From: Dactylonectria macrodidyma
Taxonomy: Eukaryota > Ascomycota > Sordariomycetes > Hypocreales > Nectriaceae
Assembly: GCA_020744425.1 (NCBI GenBank)
Contig: JAGMUV010000028.1
Coordinates: 806,001 to 870,000, forward strand
Direction: 5' to 3'
Length of the DNA stretch: 64,000 nt
Below, in pieces: positions 41,200 through 51,435 of this stretch; position 1 is the first letter of the stretch; each line of letters opens with the position of its first letter. The notes under the pieces were generated by a model that was not told the origin of the DNA, did no database searches, and was given only the letters and a program-made list of their open reading frames with translations. The position numbers were made by a program, and so were the translations under genes.

Positions 41200-41595
41200 C
41201 TACCTGATCGGATGGGATAGTCGGCATGATAGTCGGCCCCGTAACTGTGCCATTCACTTGGCTGCTAACGAGAATAAACTGTCGTACACGGTTTCGTACA
41301 CGGAAAACATAATATTCAATGCTGATGTAGATAATCATTGAAGTAAGAATACAGAACCAGATCAGAACGTAGTTGCAGTAGATACGCAGCCGGTTCCAGT
41401 CGTTACTAATCCAGCACCAGATCTGAGAATACCAAGCTTAGCAATGCGGCCTTCTTTGATGCGGCCACAACGTAGGGTCTTCAATGACTTACACCAGAAT
41501 TCCCGTACACTAGGGTCGTGTTTGGTTCTCTGAGCAGAAGGCAGACCAAAGCAATGATGAATGGTCCGCCGTAACAGATCAACCAGTTTCTCGTC
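41200..41595 (-). pseudogene. cAMP-receptor-like GPCR fragment (about helices 4-5)
   Basis: On the minus strand, RNWLICYGGPFIIALVCLLL leads to TTLVYGNSG, then after a GTAAGT..CTCAG intron IWCWISNDWNRLRIY, a hydrophobic helix and YYVFRVRNRVRQF. The WCWI-xx-W-xx-LRIY block before helix 5 is characteristic of the fungal GPCR class related to Dictyostelium cAMP receptors (Git3/GprH-like). Upstream helices 1-3 were not found, and the following helices 6-7 are not evident, so this is a remnant. Confidence 0.5.
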
Positions 41596-42153
41596 AATAG
41601 TCATCAAATCTGGATAAGCACGAAATGTCACCCCGCCCGATTGTCAGTAAGTAACAACACCTTGCAACCAATCTTGTGCCTACAAATATGATCGCTCGCA
41701 AATAGAATCACATGTATTTACTCGTTCGCCTGCCCATGGTGCGCTCATAAGGAAAAGAAGGCAAAGACTGCCACGGCTGCCTAGAGTTACCCCACTTTTC
41801 CGTGGCGCAGCGTCAACCAACAATGTGCAGCAAACACTAAGGATTCAGCCGGAACCAGCAAGCGTGACGCCACTATGTCATCACTCTTTCATCCTTCTCG
41901 ACGACAAACAATGAAGTCCAAATTTACCATCAACGAATATGAAGAAATCATCTTTCAGCAGGTGGTATGAACTCCAAAAACAGTTCTACAGTCACAAGTA
42001 TCCAACAAATTGGCTCACTTCATGTTCCGCCTCTGCCAAGCCTCAAATGCTGCATGAGGCTCGTATAGCTCATGTGCCGCTAGCCCACTTACACTGTCCA
42101 ACAGTGTTGCGGCCCCTAAAATGTTGCCTAAGGACGCCAAATCCCCTCAGGAT

Positions 42154-42161
42154 TATATAAA
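42154..42161 (+). promoter_or_regulatory. TATA box of the rvt gene
   Basis: TATATAAA about 135 bp upstream of the ATG, followed by a C/T-rich leader with CATC repeats. Confidence 0.5.
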
Positions 42162-42294
42162 CTGCAACCACCCTCCATCCATCATCCATCCATTGTTCAC
42201 AAGCACAATCTGTCTCGATCATCTCTATCTCATTATAGCAATCGACATCTATCTACATCTTGACCACACGTGACCTCACTTTAGCACATCCAGC

Positions 42295-45213
42295 ATGGCC
42301 ACCTCAGGCTGTGTCTTCTCTGACACGCTCCAGGAGATCACCAATACCAAACTCGATGAGCTGTCCAAGCGGCGCTCCCGCTTCGAGCTGGCAAAGTCGA
42401 CGCTCTTGGATTCTATCCAGAGAGAGGGAGATACCGTCAAGCGTCTTATCCTTCTAAGCAGCGGCGTTAAGACGTGTTTCGCCATCAAGCTCGACAAGAC
42501 CGGCAAGGTCATCACCGAGCAGACGGAGCACGCGCGGCTGGAGACTGAGCTCAAGAATCTCGACCGCTTCCTCGGCCAAGCCCAGTGCGATCCGTCCATC
42601 TCGGAAAAGATGCTGGATCGCTGGGAGCAGTCTCTCCTTTCTCACCTGAACACGCAGTCCCTCAAGTTCCAATACGCCTCGCTCTACGGACAGCTCGTCA
42701 CCGAGTGGCTGTCCGGTGACAAGGAGGAAGAGAACGCTGCTGGTGACGATGTCGAGATGGGTGAAACGTTCGAGGATGTTGGCGACGCTGCCAAGCTTGA
42801 GTCCAGGATGGAATGGGAGAAGATGGTGTTTGAGCCTTCCAACGTGAATGAAGCCGCCCTCGGTCAGTATCTCGACCGTCTTTTTGGATCCAGCGATGAG
42901 AAGAAGAAGCCCATCCGTAGTGCTTTGGAGAAACTTCGCGAGGAAGTCTCCGATTTCGAGGCAGAGATGGCGTTGCCAAACCAATTTGACATTGCCTCTC
43001 TCCGATGGGTCATCAGAGGCCTCCACTCTTCAGACCTGCTCTCCGACGAGAAGCGCGAGGTCCTGAAGGACTTTGAGAGCAACGCCATTATCCTCAACGA
43101 AATCGCAGACGTCCTCAACATGCGGATGAGTGCCCTGCGCTCATGGGCTTGGTGCTCCGATACTCCGGTCATGGTGGAGATGCGACGCAAGATCAGCGGC
43201 ATCTATAACATCCACATGCAGGAGGATCTCCTCCAGGCCATATTTCTTCAGTACATCGGCGTCAAGTGGAGTGTGTTCTTCAAGAGGGTCTTTAAGGAAT
43301 TCCGTCGCTCCAAAGACGCATGGAAGTCGACGCGCAAGGATGTCCCCAAAGCTGCCAAGCAGCGACTCGGGTACTACCTCGGACAGTTCTCGCGTTCTCC
43401 ATGCCTCCAGGCCACCCGGGCGAGAATCAACTTCAAGAAGTACTTCATGGCCCAGCTCCTCGATGATGAGAAACAGTCGACAGGCACGGCAGACGGTGAA
43501 GTCGAGGCCGACTATGAGCAGTTTGCACCGGCCAGCCTCAAACGCAGAGTGGGTGTCAGGGCGGTGCAGGCGCCTCGTATGTCTCTCGCATCCAAGGCTT
43601 GTCGGAAATCAGCGCCCTCTACGAGACCGGTGGTGGCACCGTTTAGGGGAGATGACGATGACTATGACACTGATGATGACGACGAGGACGACGAGGACGA
43701 CAAGCACAACCCCATGGCGCTCAAGCAGGACTTGCTTCACTTGCTATCGACGGAAATCACAATCAACAAACGCCTCTACGGCGAAATGACGGCGTTCCAC
43801 TCCGTCTTTGAGAGCTGGAACCCCTTGCTGCCCCACGCGACCATTTGCATCGTCCTCAAGTACCTGGGTGTCTCGGAGAACTGGCTTGCCTTCTTCACCA
43901 AGTTTCTGCTCGCGCCTCTCAAGTTCGTCGACGACGACAAGGACGCGCCGGCACGCACTCGCCGGCGAGGCACGCCCGCCTCGCACGTCCTTAGCGACGT
44001 CTTTGGAGAGACGACACTCTTCTGTCTCGACTTTGCCATTAATCAGTCGACCTCTGGTGATCTGCTGTGGCGGATCCATGACGATGTCTGGTTCTGGTCC
44101 CGGGACCACGGCGTTGCGGTGCAGGCGTGGAAGACGGTGGATGAGTTTGCCAAGGTCACTGGCACGGAGATCAACTCGGCCAAGACTGGGACTGTTCGAG
44201 TCTCAAACGAAGCCAACAAGATCCTGACAATCGATGAATCCCTCCCCGTCGGCGAGATCCGCTGGGGGTTCTTGCGTCTGTCCCCTCAGAACGGCAGGTT
44301 CGAGATCGACCAAGCCATGGTCGACGCGCACATCGACGAGCTGCACAAGCAGCTGCACGACAAGCCCAAGAGCATCTTCTCCTTCATCCAAGCGTGGAAC
44401 ACGTACGCGGCGATCTTCTTCACGTCCAACTTTGGCAAGGCGGCCAACTGCTTCGGCCGCGAGCACGTCGACAACATGCTCGCCACGCACGAGCGCATCC
44501 AGCGACACGTCTTCTCCAGGCTGCCTGGCGAGGGCGACGAGAGGGTGTCGAGCATCGCTGACTACCTGAAAAAGGCACTGAAGCAGCGCTTTGGCATTGA
44601 AGATGTTCCCGATGGCTACCTATACTTTCCCATGGAGCTGGGCGGTCTGGACCTGCAGTCGCCGTTTATCTCGCTGCTGCAGATTCGTGACGAAGTGCCC
44701 GAGTCGCCGTCGGACCTACTTGATGCTCTTGAGCAGGCAGAGCGTAACGCATATGAGCGCTCCAAGACGGCGTTCCTCAACGGCAAGACCAGCCATGAAC
44801 GGTACGGCCTCGACAGCCCAGAGTGGGAGCCCGAGTCAGCCCACGACCGCTCGACCTTCATGCCCTTCTCCGAGTACACGGTATACCGCGAAGAGTACAG
44901 ATTCAACTACTTCAATGAGGGCACGCAGCTGCACGACGTGTTCCGGGCGCTGATGAAGCGGCCCTCGGACAAGAGCGTCGACCCGGACGACAGCACCATC
45001 TGGACGGCGCACAACCAGCTGGCCGGGCAGGCGAGCCTGCGCGGCATCACGAGCCACTGGCAAAGCATGGAACCATACTGGCGATGGGCCTCAATGGCCT
45101 ACGGGCCTGAGATTGTGGATCGTTTTGGGGGGTTGAACATTGTCGATCCCGGGTTGTTGCCCATGGGCATGGTGAAGATGTTTAGGGAAAAGAGGGTTAA
45201 GTGGCAGGGTTAG
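42295..45213 (+). CDS. rvt: cellular (non-transposon) reverse transcriptase-related protein, rvt family
   Basis: An intact single exon of 972 residues. The RT core lies C-terminal of a ~480-residue N-terminal domain with an acidic run at ~452-470. Visible palm motifs are SWNPLLPHATICIVLKYLGV (motif A/after), RRGTPASHVLSDVFGETTLF (motif B, ~558) and LLWRIHDDVWFWS (motif C, Asp596-Asp597), followed by KVTGTEINSAKTGTVRV (motif D). This order and the HDD box fit the rvt genes known from fungi: single-copy, host-retained RTs without endonuclease, integrase or repeats. Flanks show none of these either. Codon use is GC-rich and free of RIP-like stops, indicating selection. In Neurospora, rvt is induced by some antibiotics and amino-acid stress, as I recall. 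Possible oddity: no Asp in motif A (Val504). Confidence 0.75.
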   Translation: MATSGCVFSDTLQEITNTKLDELSKRRSRFELAKSTLLDSIQREGDTVKRLILLSSGVKTCFAIKLDKTGKVITEQTEHARLETELKNLDRFLGQAQCDPSISEKMLDRWEQSLLSHLNTQSLKFQYASLYGQLVTEWLSGDKEEENAAGDDVEMGETFEDVGDAAKLESRMEWEKMVFEPSNVNEAALGQYLDRLFGSSDEKKKPIRSALEKLREEVSDFEAEMALPNQFDIASLRWVIRGLHSSDLLSDEKREVLKDFESNAIILNEIADVLNMRMSALRSWAWCSDTPVMVEMRRKISGIYNIHMQEDLLQAIFLQYIGVKWSVFFKRVFKEFRRSKDAWKSTRKDVPKAAKQRLGYYLGQFSRSPCLQATRARINFKKYFMAQLLDDEKQSTGTADGEVEADYEQFAPASLKRRVGVRAVQAPRMSLASKACRKSAPSTRPVVAPFRGDDDDYDTDDDDEDDEDDKHNPMALKQDLLHLLSTEITINKRLYGEMTAFHSVFESWNPLLPHATICIVLKYLGVSENWLAFFTKFLLAPLKFVDDDKDAPARTRRRGTPASHVLSDVFGETTLFCLDFAINQSTSGDLLWRIHDDVWFWSRDHGVAVQAWKTVDEFAKVTGTEINSAKTGTVRVSNEANKILTIDESLPVGEIRWGFLRLSPQNGRFEIDQAMVDAHIDELHKQLHDKPKSIFSFIQAWNTYAAIFFTSNFGKAANCFGREHVDNMLATHERIQRHVFSRLPGEGDERVSSIADYLKKALKQRFGIEDVPDGYLYFPMELGGLDLQSPFISLLQIRDEVPESPSDLLDALEQAERNAYERSKTAFLNGKTSHERYGLDSPEWEPESAHDRSTFMPFSEYTVYREEYRFNYFNEGTQLHDVFRALMKRPSDKSVDPDDSTIWTAHNQLAGQASLRGITSHWQSMEPYWRWASMAYGPEIVDRFGGLNIVDPGLLPMGMVKMFREKRVKWQG

Positions 45214-45470
45214 CTTGCGTGGGGTTTGATGGGTTGAGGGGACTAAAGGGGATTTCGACATGGCCAGTGAAGCGACTTGGGAGGGACGATGAGGATGAAA
45301 AACAACCCAAAATCAATAACCTAAGAAGGTCCAGATTGAGGGCTGCTGAGGTGGCCCGGATCGCAAGGAAGGTCTAGCTGGCAAGGCTGTAAGGGCGATC
45401 CGGGCAGAAGACGGCGAGGTCTCGTAAAGAGGGCGGCGTGGACAACTAGGTCAGAAGGGAAAGAAAGTCA

Positions 45471-45683
45471 TGTCTATTGCTTGATCGTGATCCTTGTCTG
45501 AACAGACAGCTTGCGGGCTCTTATACCCTCGGGCTAGGCTAGGCCGGCCGGCGAGGCCGGGCCGCGATTTATTTAGTCCGGCTGGACCGTAGTCCAGCCA
45601 GGGCCGCATCACCAGACTGCAGATTACATTGCGTAAGTTAGCATGTGCAGAGAAATGAGATAGAGTTGCTATACGCTCCTACA
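45471..45683 (-). repeat. candidate solo LTR (Gypsy-like)
   Basis: Read on the minus strand, the stretch begins TGTAGGAGCG and ends ATCAAGCAATAGACA, with a TATAAG box about 60 bp before the end, GC-rich sequence around it and TG..CA termini, as in fungal Gypsy LTRs. No target duplication was found (flanks AGTCA and TCTAT). A similar CTATTGCTTGATC occurs at 59870. Confidence 0.35.
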
Positions 45684-47102
45684 TCTATACTAAGGCTTTA
45701 TGTTAAGATTTTAGGATAAGTAGACGATAAAAAGAAGAATTATACAAGAAGTTAGCTACAATTGAGTCTATAGTTTAGCACCTTCTTAATATGTCTAAGT
45801 ATAATATTCTGAATATATTCTAATCCATGGTAAAATATGTGCCACAAGCCCGGGGGTAGGAGTTCAAAGCCGCTTTTAAATATGGGCCAACTAAAAACAC
45901 TCTCACTCGTTAAGACCGTGACAAATTCTGGCAAGTGTAGATTATTAGTGGTCTGATTCTTCGTCTTGCCTTGGTGTCATTGCACCCTATTGTGGCTTAC
46001 TTTTGGTTATGTATGAGGGTAAGCCTTGAGCAATGACGTTCTGTCATTGCCACACCACATGATTCGCCGCTCGCGGTAGCCTGGAACAAACTCGGCTACA
46101 ATATGGCTGAAATCCACATCGGTAATGTGGGGGGAGCCTTTGAAGTGGCTTGCCGATGGATGTGGCGTTGTGCTAGACATTTGAATGGTAGAAATACCAT
46201 GCATCTCTCGTAAGCGACATAACCTAAGGGATGCCGGCGGGGAGAGCTAAGTCTCTGGTCAGGCCGACAACTGCTGAGATGCGTCATGACTCGAGAACGT
46301 CAACGATAGATGCCGTCACCCAAAGAACGTAGGAGCTCACAGACATTGTGGGGCGTGTTCGGCGATGACCCGCTGTGGGTTGCATTGGAGTAGGTGCAAG
46401 GCTTTTCGTGGCTGACTTATTTACAAGACTCAATAGCTACGGAGTGTGGGGAGCACATGAAAAGTAAGTCCGGAATCAGGCGGGATCTGGTGGGATTCCA
46501 CGGGATCTTGCGGAATCTGCACTAGTGAATTCTCAAGGGATCCAACGGGATCCGGCGGATCTGCAGGTTGATCCCACCTAGTGCCATTGATCTGGAGTCT
46601 ACGGAGTAGACTCATCGTTTAGGAACTACTTCAGCGCGATGACTTGGGGAGCATAGGTCAACGCGGGGCCCCGCAAGTCATTCAAGAACGCTTATGTATG
46701 TCAACTGACTAGTCACACTAGTCTCGCTTGGGATATTACGCACGCTTCTCGTCAGTATGGTTGTGCATATTTCAATTCCAAGCGCCTCGTGAATGGTTCG
46801 CAGGGTTTGCGGCATTTGCTGCAGGGTAACTTAAGTCCTCGTCCAGACTTCTTATGTTAGTGGCGGTAAAGGTTATTCAAGCTGGCAAACTGACGGTCGT
46901 TGCATTCATGCTCCCAGCATTGCGGCTTTTGATAGGTCTATATCATAGCAAGACAGGCCTAGTCTTGAGGGAGATTGACCTGACTTTTGCCTTCTATTAG
47001 CGAGATGGGTAACTATGACTATGTGAAGCAGTGCCCCTAATAGTCTAATCAGTCTGTTTGAACGCCTCAGACTACTCATTCAGTCCATCTGACTTGGCCA
47101 GA
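45684..47102. other. intergenic, no gene seen
   Basis: AT-rich start, then ordinary sequence. At 46485-46570 the word GGGATC and variants recur (GGATCTGG, GGGATCTTG, GGGATCCAAC, GGGATCCGG) at ~20-30 bp spacing. Motifs AGTCTA/AGTCC cluster from 47040 on and may be subterminal repeats of the hAT remnant. Confidence 0.4.
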
Positions 47103-47381
47103 CTAGACTGTAGTGCAGACCGTAGTCCCGAATATTAGTCTAACACGTACCAGACGTCTTTCCCCCTTCCTCGTATTTAATTTCAGGCTTCCATATGGAG
47201 TTGTCGATATGTACGCAATCGATAGAATGTCGATGGCCATTAAAGACAAGTTCGGGAATCTTCTTCGGTGAGCTATTTCGAGCCACCATTTCAACGGATC
47301 TGATATCATCACCGGTTCACGGTAGTATACTTCGTACTCATCATAATCCATATTGGAAACCGTAGATTTTTGTTCTTTCAT
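47103..47381 (-). pseudogene. hAT transposase C-terminal (dimerisation) fragment
   Basis: DPLKWWLEIAHRRRFPNLS followed by LMAIDILSI is the hAT dimerisation signature (W-W, then R-x-P-x-LS-x-MA-x-D-x-LS). The following SAxSER..FS part is lost. It is more degenerate than the copy at 55.2 kb. Confidence 0.6.
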
Positions 47382-47618
47382 CCATATCTTATATTTATTT
47401 GGCCGTCTTGTAGTTTATTCTGGTGCAGAACCTGGACGGCGAGCAGGGCAGGAGGTGGTTGATTTGTAAGTCTCCCGGCACAGCTGCCCCACATTAACCT
47501 TAATATCGCATTGACAGCGCTCCTAATAGTCAAGACCATTAAGAGGACTAGTAGTCCAGACTACAGTCCAGACCAATAGTCCATGAACAGTCGGCACGTG
47601 CCCAAAACTACGCGCAGG

Positions 47619-47735
47619 CAATCCCAAATCTTGTCCCACATCCCAAACCTGTCCCACGTCCCACATTTTGTCTCAAATCCCAAAGTCATTTTCATATCTC
47701 AAAATCTGCCCCATATCACAAATCAGTCTCTAGAT
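47619..47735. repeat. degenerate ~20-24 bp tandem repeat
   Basis: CCCAAATCTTGTCCCACAT-like units (TCCCAAACCTGTCCCACG, CCCACATTTTGTCTCAAA, CCCAAAGTCATTTTCATATC, AAATCTGCCCCATATC) repeat about five times. They may be hAT subterminal repeats. Confidence 0.5.
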
Positions 47736-47774
47736 CTTCGCCGGCAAGCATGAGGGATCTACCTCTGTATGATG

Positions 47775-47998
47775 TCAATGTCGCCAGAGGCGGCCATTTT
47801 GAGGCGTTCTTTCGTTTACTCTGCTTTGCTCGCTTGACGGCTGAGTTACCATACAAGGCAACCTCTGGAGTTATCTTCCGCTTTGATGCCCCGAGGGAAA
47901 TATTATCAAGGCACTGGGACTCAACAGCTGTCCCCAACCTCTCCTGTTGTCGGTTGCTTTGTCTGCCTGCACAGAAACTGCGTCGTCGCTGGGAGAGC
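47775..47998 (-). pseudogene. C-terminal tail copy of the ligase-like remnant at 54 kb
   Basis: About 220 bp are clearly homologous to 53970-54190 (shared GAGGGAAATATTATCAA, CACTGGGACTCAACAGCTG, CTCCTGTTGTCGGTTGCTTTG). At 54 kb this sequence follows a DNA-ligase-like C-terminus on the minus strand. The homology stops exactly where the pogo element begins. Confidence 0.6.
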
Positions 47999-48000
47999 TA

Positions 48001-50161
48001 CCATGCATTACCCACCTACCGGTAAGCAAAATAAAATTTCCTCATACAAAATGCCCAACTTCACTTGCACAGTGCTTGGCCAAAATTGAAGTTATTTACA
48101 TGAAATAAGCTGTGTCTTATCGAGAGTTTCATGTTGTTTTATATTATAATATTACTTTTTATATTACAGAAGCGGTTTAGTCGCACGGGCCTAATGTATA
48201 ATTTCTAAAAACGCCTCGTTTAAGAATCGGCGTTTACTAAGTTTTATCGAATTTTTATCTGCATTAACCTTCCGTAATCACCTCGAAAATGCCCCGAATG
48301 TCTTATACAGAGAATGGCGTTGTCGAAGCCTTACTGGATGTCACAGATAACGGCCTCTCCCAGAACCAAGCCGCCCAGAAGCATGACATCCCCCAGACGA
48401 CTCTCTCAGACCGATTAAGAGGCCTACCGTCAAAGTCCGAGGTCACCCAGCCTGCCCAGCTGTTATCCAAGTCTCAGGAGTCCAGAGTGGTCACCTGGAT
48501 ACTGAGACAAGAGGCCTTGGGCTATGCTCCATCCCACAGTCATGTTCGCGCCACCGTCGCGGCCCTCTTGAGACAACAAGGCCGGGAAAGGCCTATCGGT
48601 GTACACTGGGTAGCCAGGTTCATGAAACGACATTCGACCATAAAGACGAAGATAGGAAAACGTCAGGAGGCATCGAGATTCAATTCTTTTACCCCAATGG
48701 GCGTCAATTAGTACTTTGATATCCGGAAAAGCGAGTATGGCTAGATCAAGCCTGAGAACACAGTTAATGTTGATAAGGGCGGTATTATAGCTGGATTTGG
48801 TAAGTATTTATCTTTTTTATTATAAAACTCACTAATACATTCTGAATACAGGCTTGGATTCCTTAGTTATCGGCAGTAGCGATTCTAAGAGGAAGGCCTT
48901 CCTTAAAGGCTCTCAGTCCTGCGCTTGGACTAGCTTTATCGAAGCCGTGACTGCAGATAGCCGTCTTCTGAAAACCAGGGATTATTTTCAAAGGCAAGGG
49001 ACTTTAGCAGCAGTGGTTTATCGATGAGTTTAAGAAGATCGCCGATTGGTATTATATCACTTCTGAAAACGGCTAGACAGATAACCACATCGCAGTTAAG
49101 TGGCTTAAAGAGGTCTATTTACCTCAAACCCAGCCGGCAGATGGTTCTAATACTAGACTTATTATTTTAGATGGCTATAGAAGTCATGTATCTGCGAGTA
49201 TCTACCTAGTCTGAATTATAAATGCCGCTGACCTAAAACTCAGGATGAGTGGATGGCTACCTGCTTTTTGAATAACGTATATTGCTATTACCTGCTGGCT
49301 CATTGCTCTCACAGCCTACAACCGCTGGATAATGGCGTTTTTAATGCTTCTAAAGCTGTATATCGCATAGAACTCTAAAAATTAGCAAGCCTAACCGATT
49401 CTGCACTAGTAAATAAGGTTAACTTCATTAAGGCTTATGCTAAAGCCAGGGAAGTAAGTATGGCTAAGAAAAACATACTCTTAGGCTAGAGAGTGACTAG
49501 GAATTAGCTAATTTCATAACGGAAAGCCCTCATACATCCAGAGATTCAGCCAGATAAGAAGGAAACTACGCCTACATTAGAGGGCCTTAGTCACGGATAA
49601 CGCGACTCTGATAATACGCTAAAGACCAGCCGTTATATCAGAGATCTGGGAAAGAATAAGAGCCCTTTAACCAGAAGACAGTATTCTGTGATATCGAAAG
49701 GGTTTAAAGCCCAGGAGTTAAAGATAGCCTCGCTGAGCGCAAGAGTCACCAGTCTGGAGGCGGAAGTCGGCCGGTTGAGTAGAGGTAAGAAGAGGAAGGC
49801 GATACCCAATCCTAATAAGAAGTTCATGACATTAGCCGAGGCTCTAGTGGCTGGTGAAACTACTTCCGAGCTAAACTAGGCAGTTGAAGAGACAGGGGCT
49901 GTTGAGGATGTGATTGAGGTGGGACGGATGCAAGAGGATGGAAGTTCAAATTCGGAGGCGGAAGAGTTACCCGTCGTATGTACCCGCAGCGGCCGCGAAG
50001 TAAAAAGACCGAGGAAATATTAAAATTCATTCAGTTCTAACCCGAATTCTGGAAATAAATTTATTTGTACAGTTTTTGTTAAGTTTTTCCCATGAGGTTG
50101 AAAATGTGAATTTTGTATGGGGAATTTTTTTTTTGCTTACCGGTAGGTGGGTACTGCATGG
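48001..50161 (+). mobile_element. pogo/Fot-type DNA transposon with TIRs and TA duplication
   Basis: The ends are inverted copies over ~50 bp (CCATGCA-T/G-TACCCACCTACCGGTAAGC.., then CATACAAAAT) and both are flanked by TA (47999-48000, 50162-50163), as pogo elements require. The left flank is ligase-like DNA, the right flank a monooxygenase gene. The inside carries one decayed transposase. Confidence 0.8.
48289..50023 (+). pseudogene. transposase of the pogo/Fot element, decayed
   Basis: ATG 48289 opens an HTH_psq and CENP-B HTH region (GLSQNQAAQKHDIPQTTLSDR, ending VHWVARFMKRH) for 140 codons, then stops appear. Homology continues: NVDKGGIIAGFG (first catalytic Asp; Lys for Glu), split by a 52 nt intron-like stretch 48800-48851 (GTAAGT..ACAG), LIILDGYRSHV (second Asp), HSLQPLDNGVF (third Asp) and a coiled-coil-like C-terminus at 49688-50020. 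Numerous in-frame TAG/TAA/TGA codons, mostly transition-derived, and some frame changes mean it is inactive. Confidence 0.75.
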
Positions 50162-50163
50162 TA

Positions 50164-50644
50164 GGCTTATAGTAGTCGTAGTACCCAGTTCTAAAGACTA
50201 TGAATCGGGCGCGAATGGTTGTGATCTCATCGTCGGCCTGCATAGTTAGGTTCCATGCTAAGCGCTTGGACGGCCAGTGGATGGACAGGACTCTGTGCCG
50301 AAATTTGATACGTTCGTCGATGCCATACTTCTCCGCCGAGCTATTCAGGTAGGAGAGGATCTCGGTAGCTGGAACCGGAGGCTGCTCCTTTCCCCAAGGA
50401 TTCCAGAGGAAACTATAGCTGTAGACGTCCGAGTCGGTTCGGATCCCAGGGAATTTCCAAGATCCCAGGTACTGCGGATGGCATTTGTAGCCTCGAAGAT
50501 GGTGTACGAAAGCCCCTGCGGTGCTTTGGTCTGAATGTAGCATGCCGTGTTCATGCCGGAGACGCCAGCGCCGATGATGGCGACGTCGAGGTCAACTTCA
50601 GTCGAGGATTTATATATCGCGTTGGTATCCGGCCCAATCGTCAT
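50164..50644 (-). pseudogene. FAD-dependent (Baeyer-Villiger-like) monooxygenase, cut by the pogo element
   Basis: From ATG 50644 the product has VDLDVAIIGAGVSGMNTA (FAD-binding GxGxxG), then needs a frameshift near 50450 to continue with FPGIRTDSDVYSYSFLWNPW, a hallmark of flavin-containing/Baeyer-Villiger monooxygenases, and runs to FRTGYYDYYKP, where the pogo TIR begins. The second half (NADP-binding and C-terminal domain) is not found on the other side of the element. Confidence 0.75.
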
Positions 50645-51435
50645 GTTTGCTTGTGGGAGTTGGAAGAATAATGATTTGAGAGAGTTGTTGTATTGAGATT
50701 TGTGTGTGACAAAATACTTCCTCCGTGTAAGGGGAGGCGCACTTTTATGCTGCTCCTGGGGGCATTTGGGAATCGAACTCCCTAGTGCTCAAGGAATCAT
50801 CCTTTGAAGCGTGCACCCCGTCAATAGAACGATTTGCACGGAGAGTCTGAAGAGTCTAAGAAGGCGTATCTCCGGCAAGCCACCGGCATAACTACCCCAG
50901 AACTCCACCCCCGCATCTAGTCAAACTAGTAGCTCCTCCGTAGTATGGACGAAATGCAAGCCACCCTTATTAGTCGGGAAGCACATCACTGAGTCGGTTG
51001 CGTTTCAGGCCCGGCCTAGGTGTGGTCATGCGTGGTGGTCCTGGGTGGGTTGATTAGTGATCTGCCGAATCTGTGCACACAGATGATACATCCAACGAGT
51101 AACTACTCGATTTCAACGCTGCGAACTTGGAACAGCAACTGGACGGGCGCCTTCTACCCCTCACAAAGACCTCGATTACCGGTAAATCAGTTCCTGGTTA
51201 CCGGAAGCTGCCCGAAGCGTGCATAGTCTCAGAAGGGTTGAGGCGTGACTCCCAAGCCCCTGGTATCGCAGCACGATGACGACACGGGAACTATTACTTA
51301 GGGCTTGGGATTTGGGTGTTTCTCCTTGTTCGTCCTCTATATGCCACTTTTCCCGGTACGCCCGTGTCCTGCAGGCGTTTGGCATCTCCATCAATAAACT
51401 ACACATCTTGTCCAGTCGACCTTGCTGTAAACGCC
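50645..51435. other. intergenic between divergent pseudogenes
   Basis: No gene recognised; the monooxygenase and hydrolase remnants point away from each other here, so former promoters lie in this stretch. Confidence 0.4.

Noticed and set aside
43744..44555. Several long ORFs on both strands inside rvt
   Set aside because: Shadows of the 972-codon GC-rich gene.
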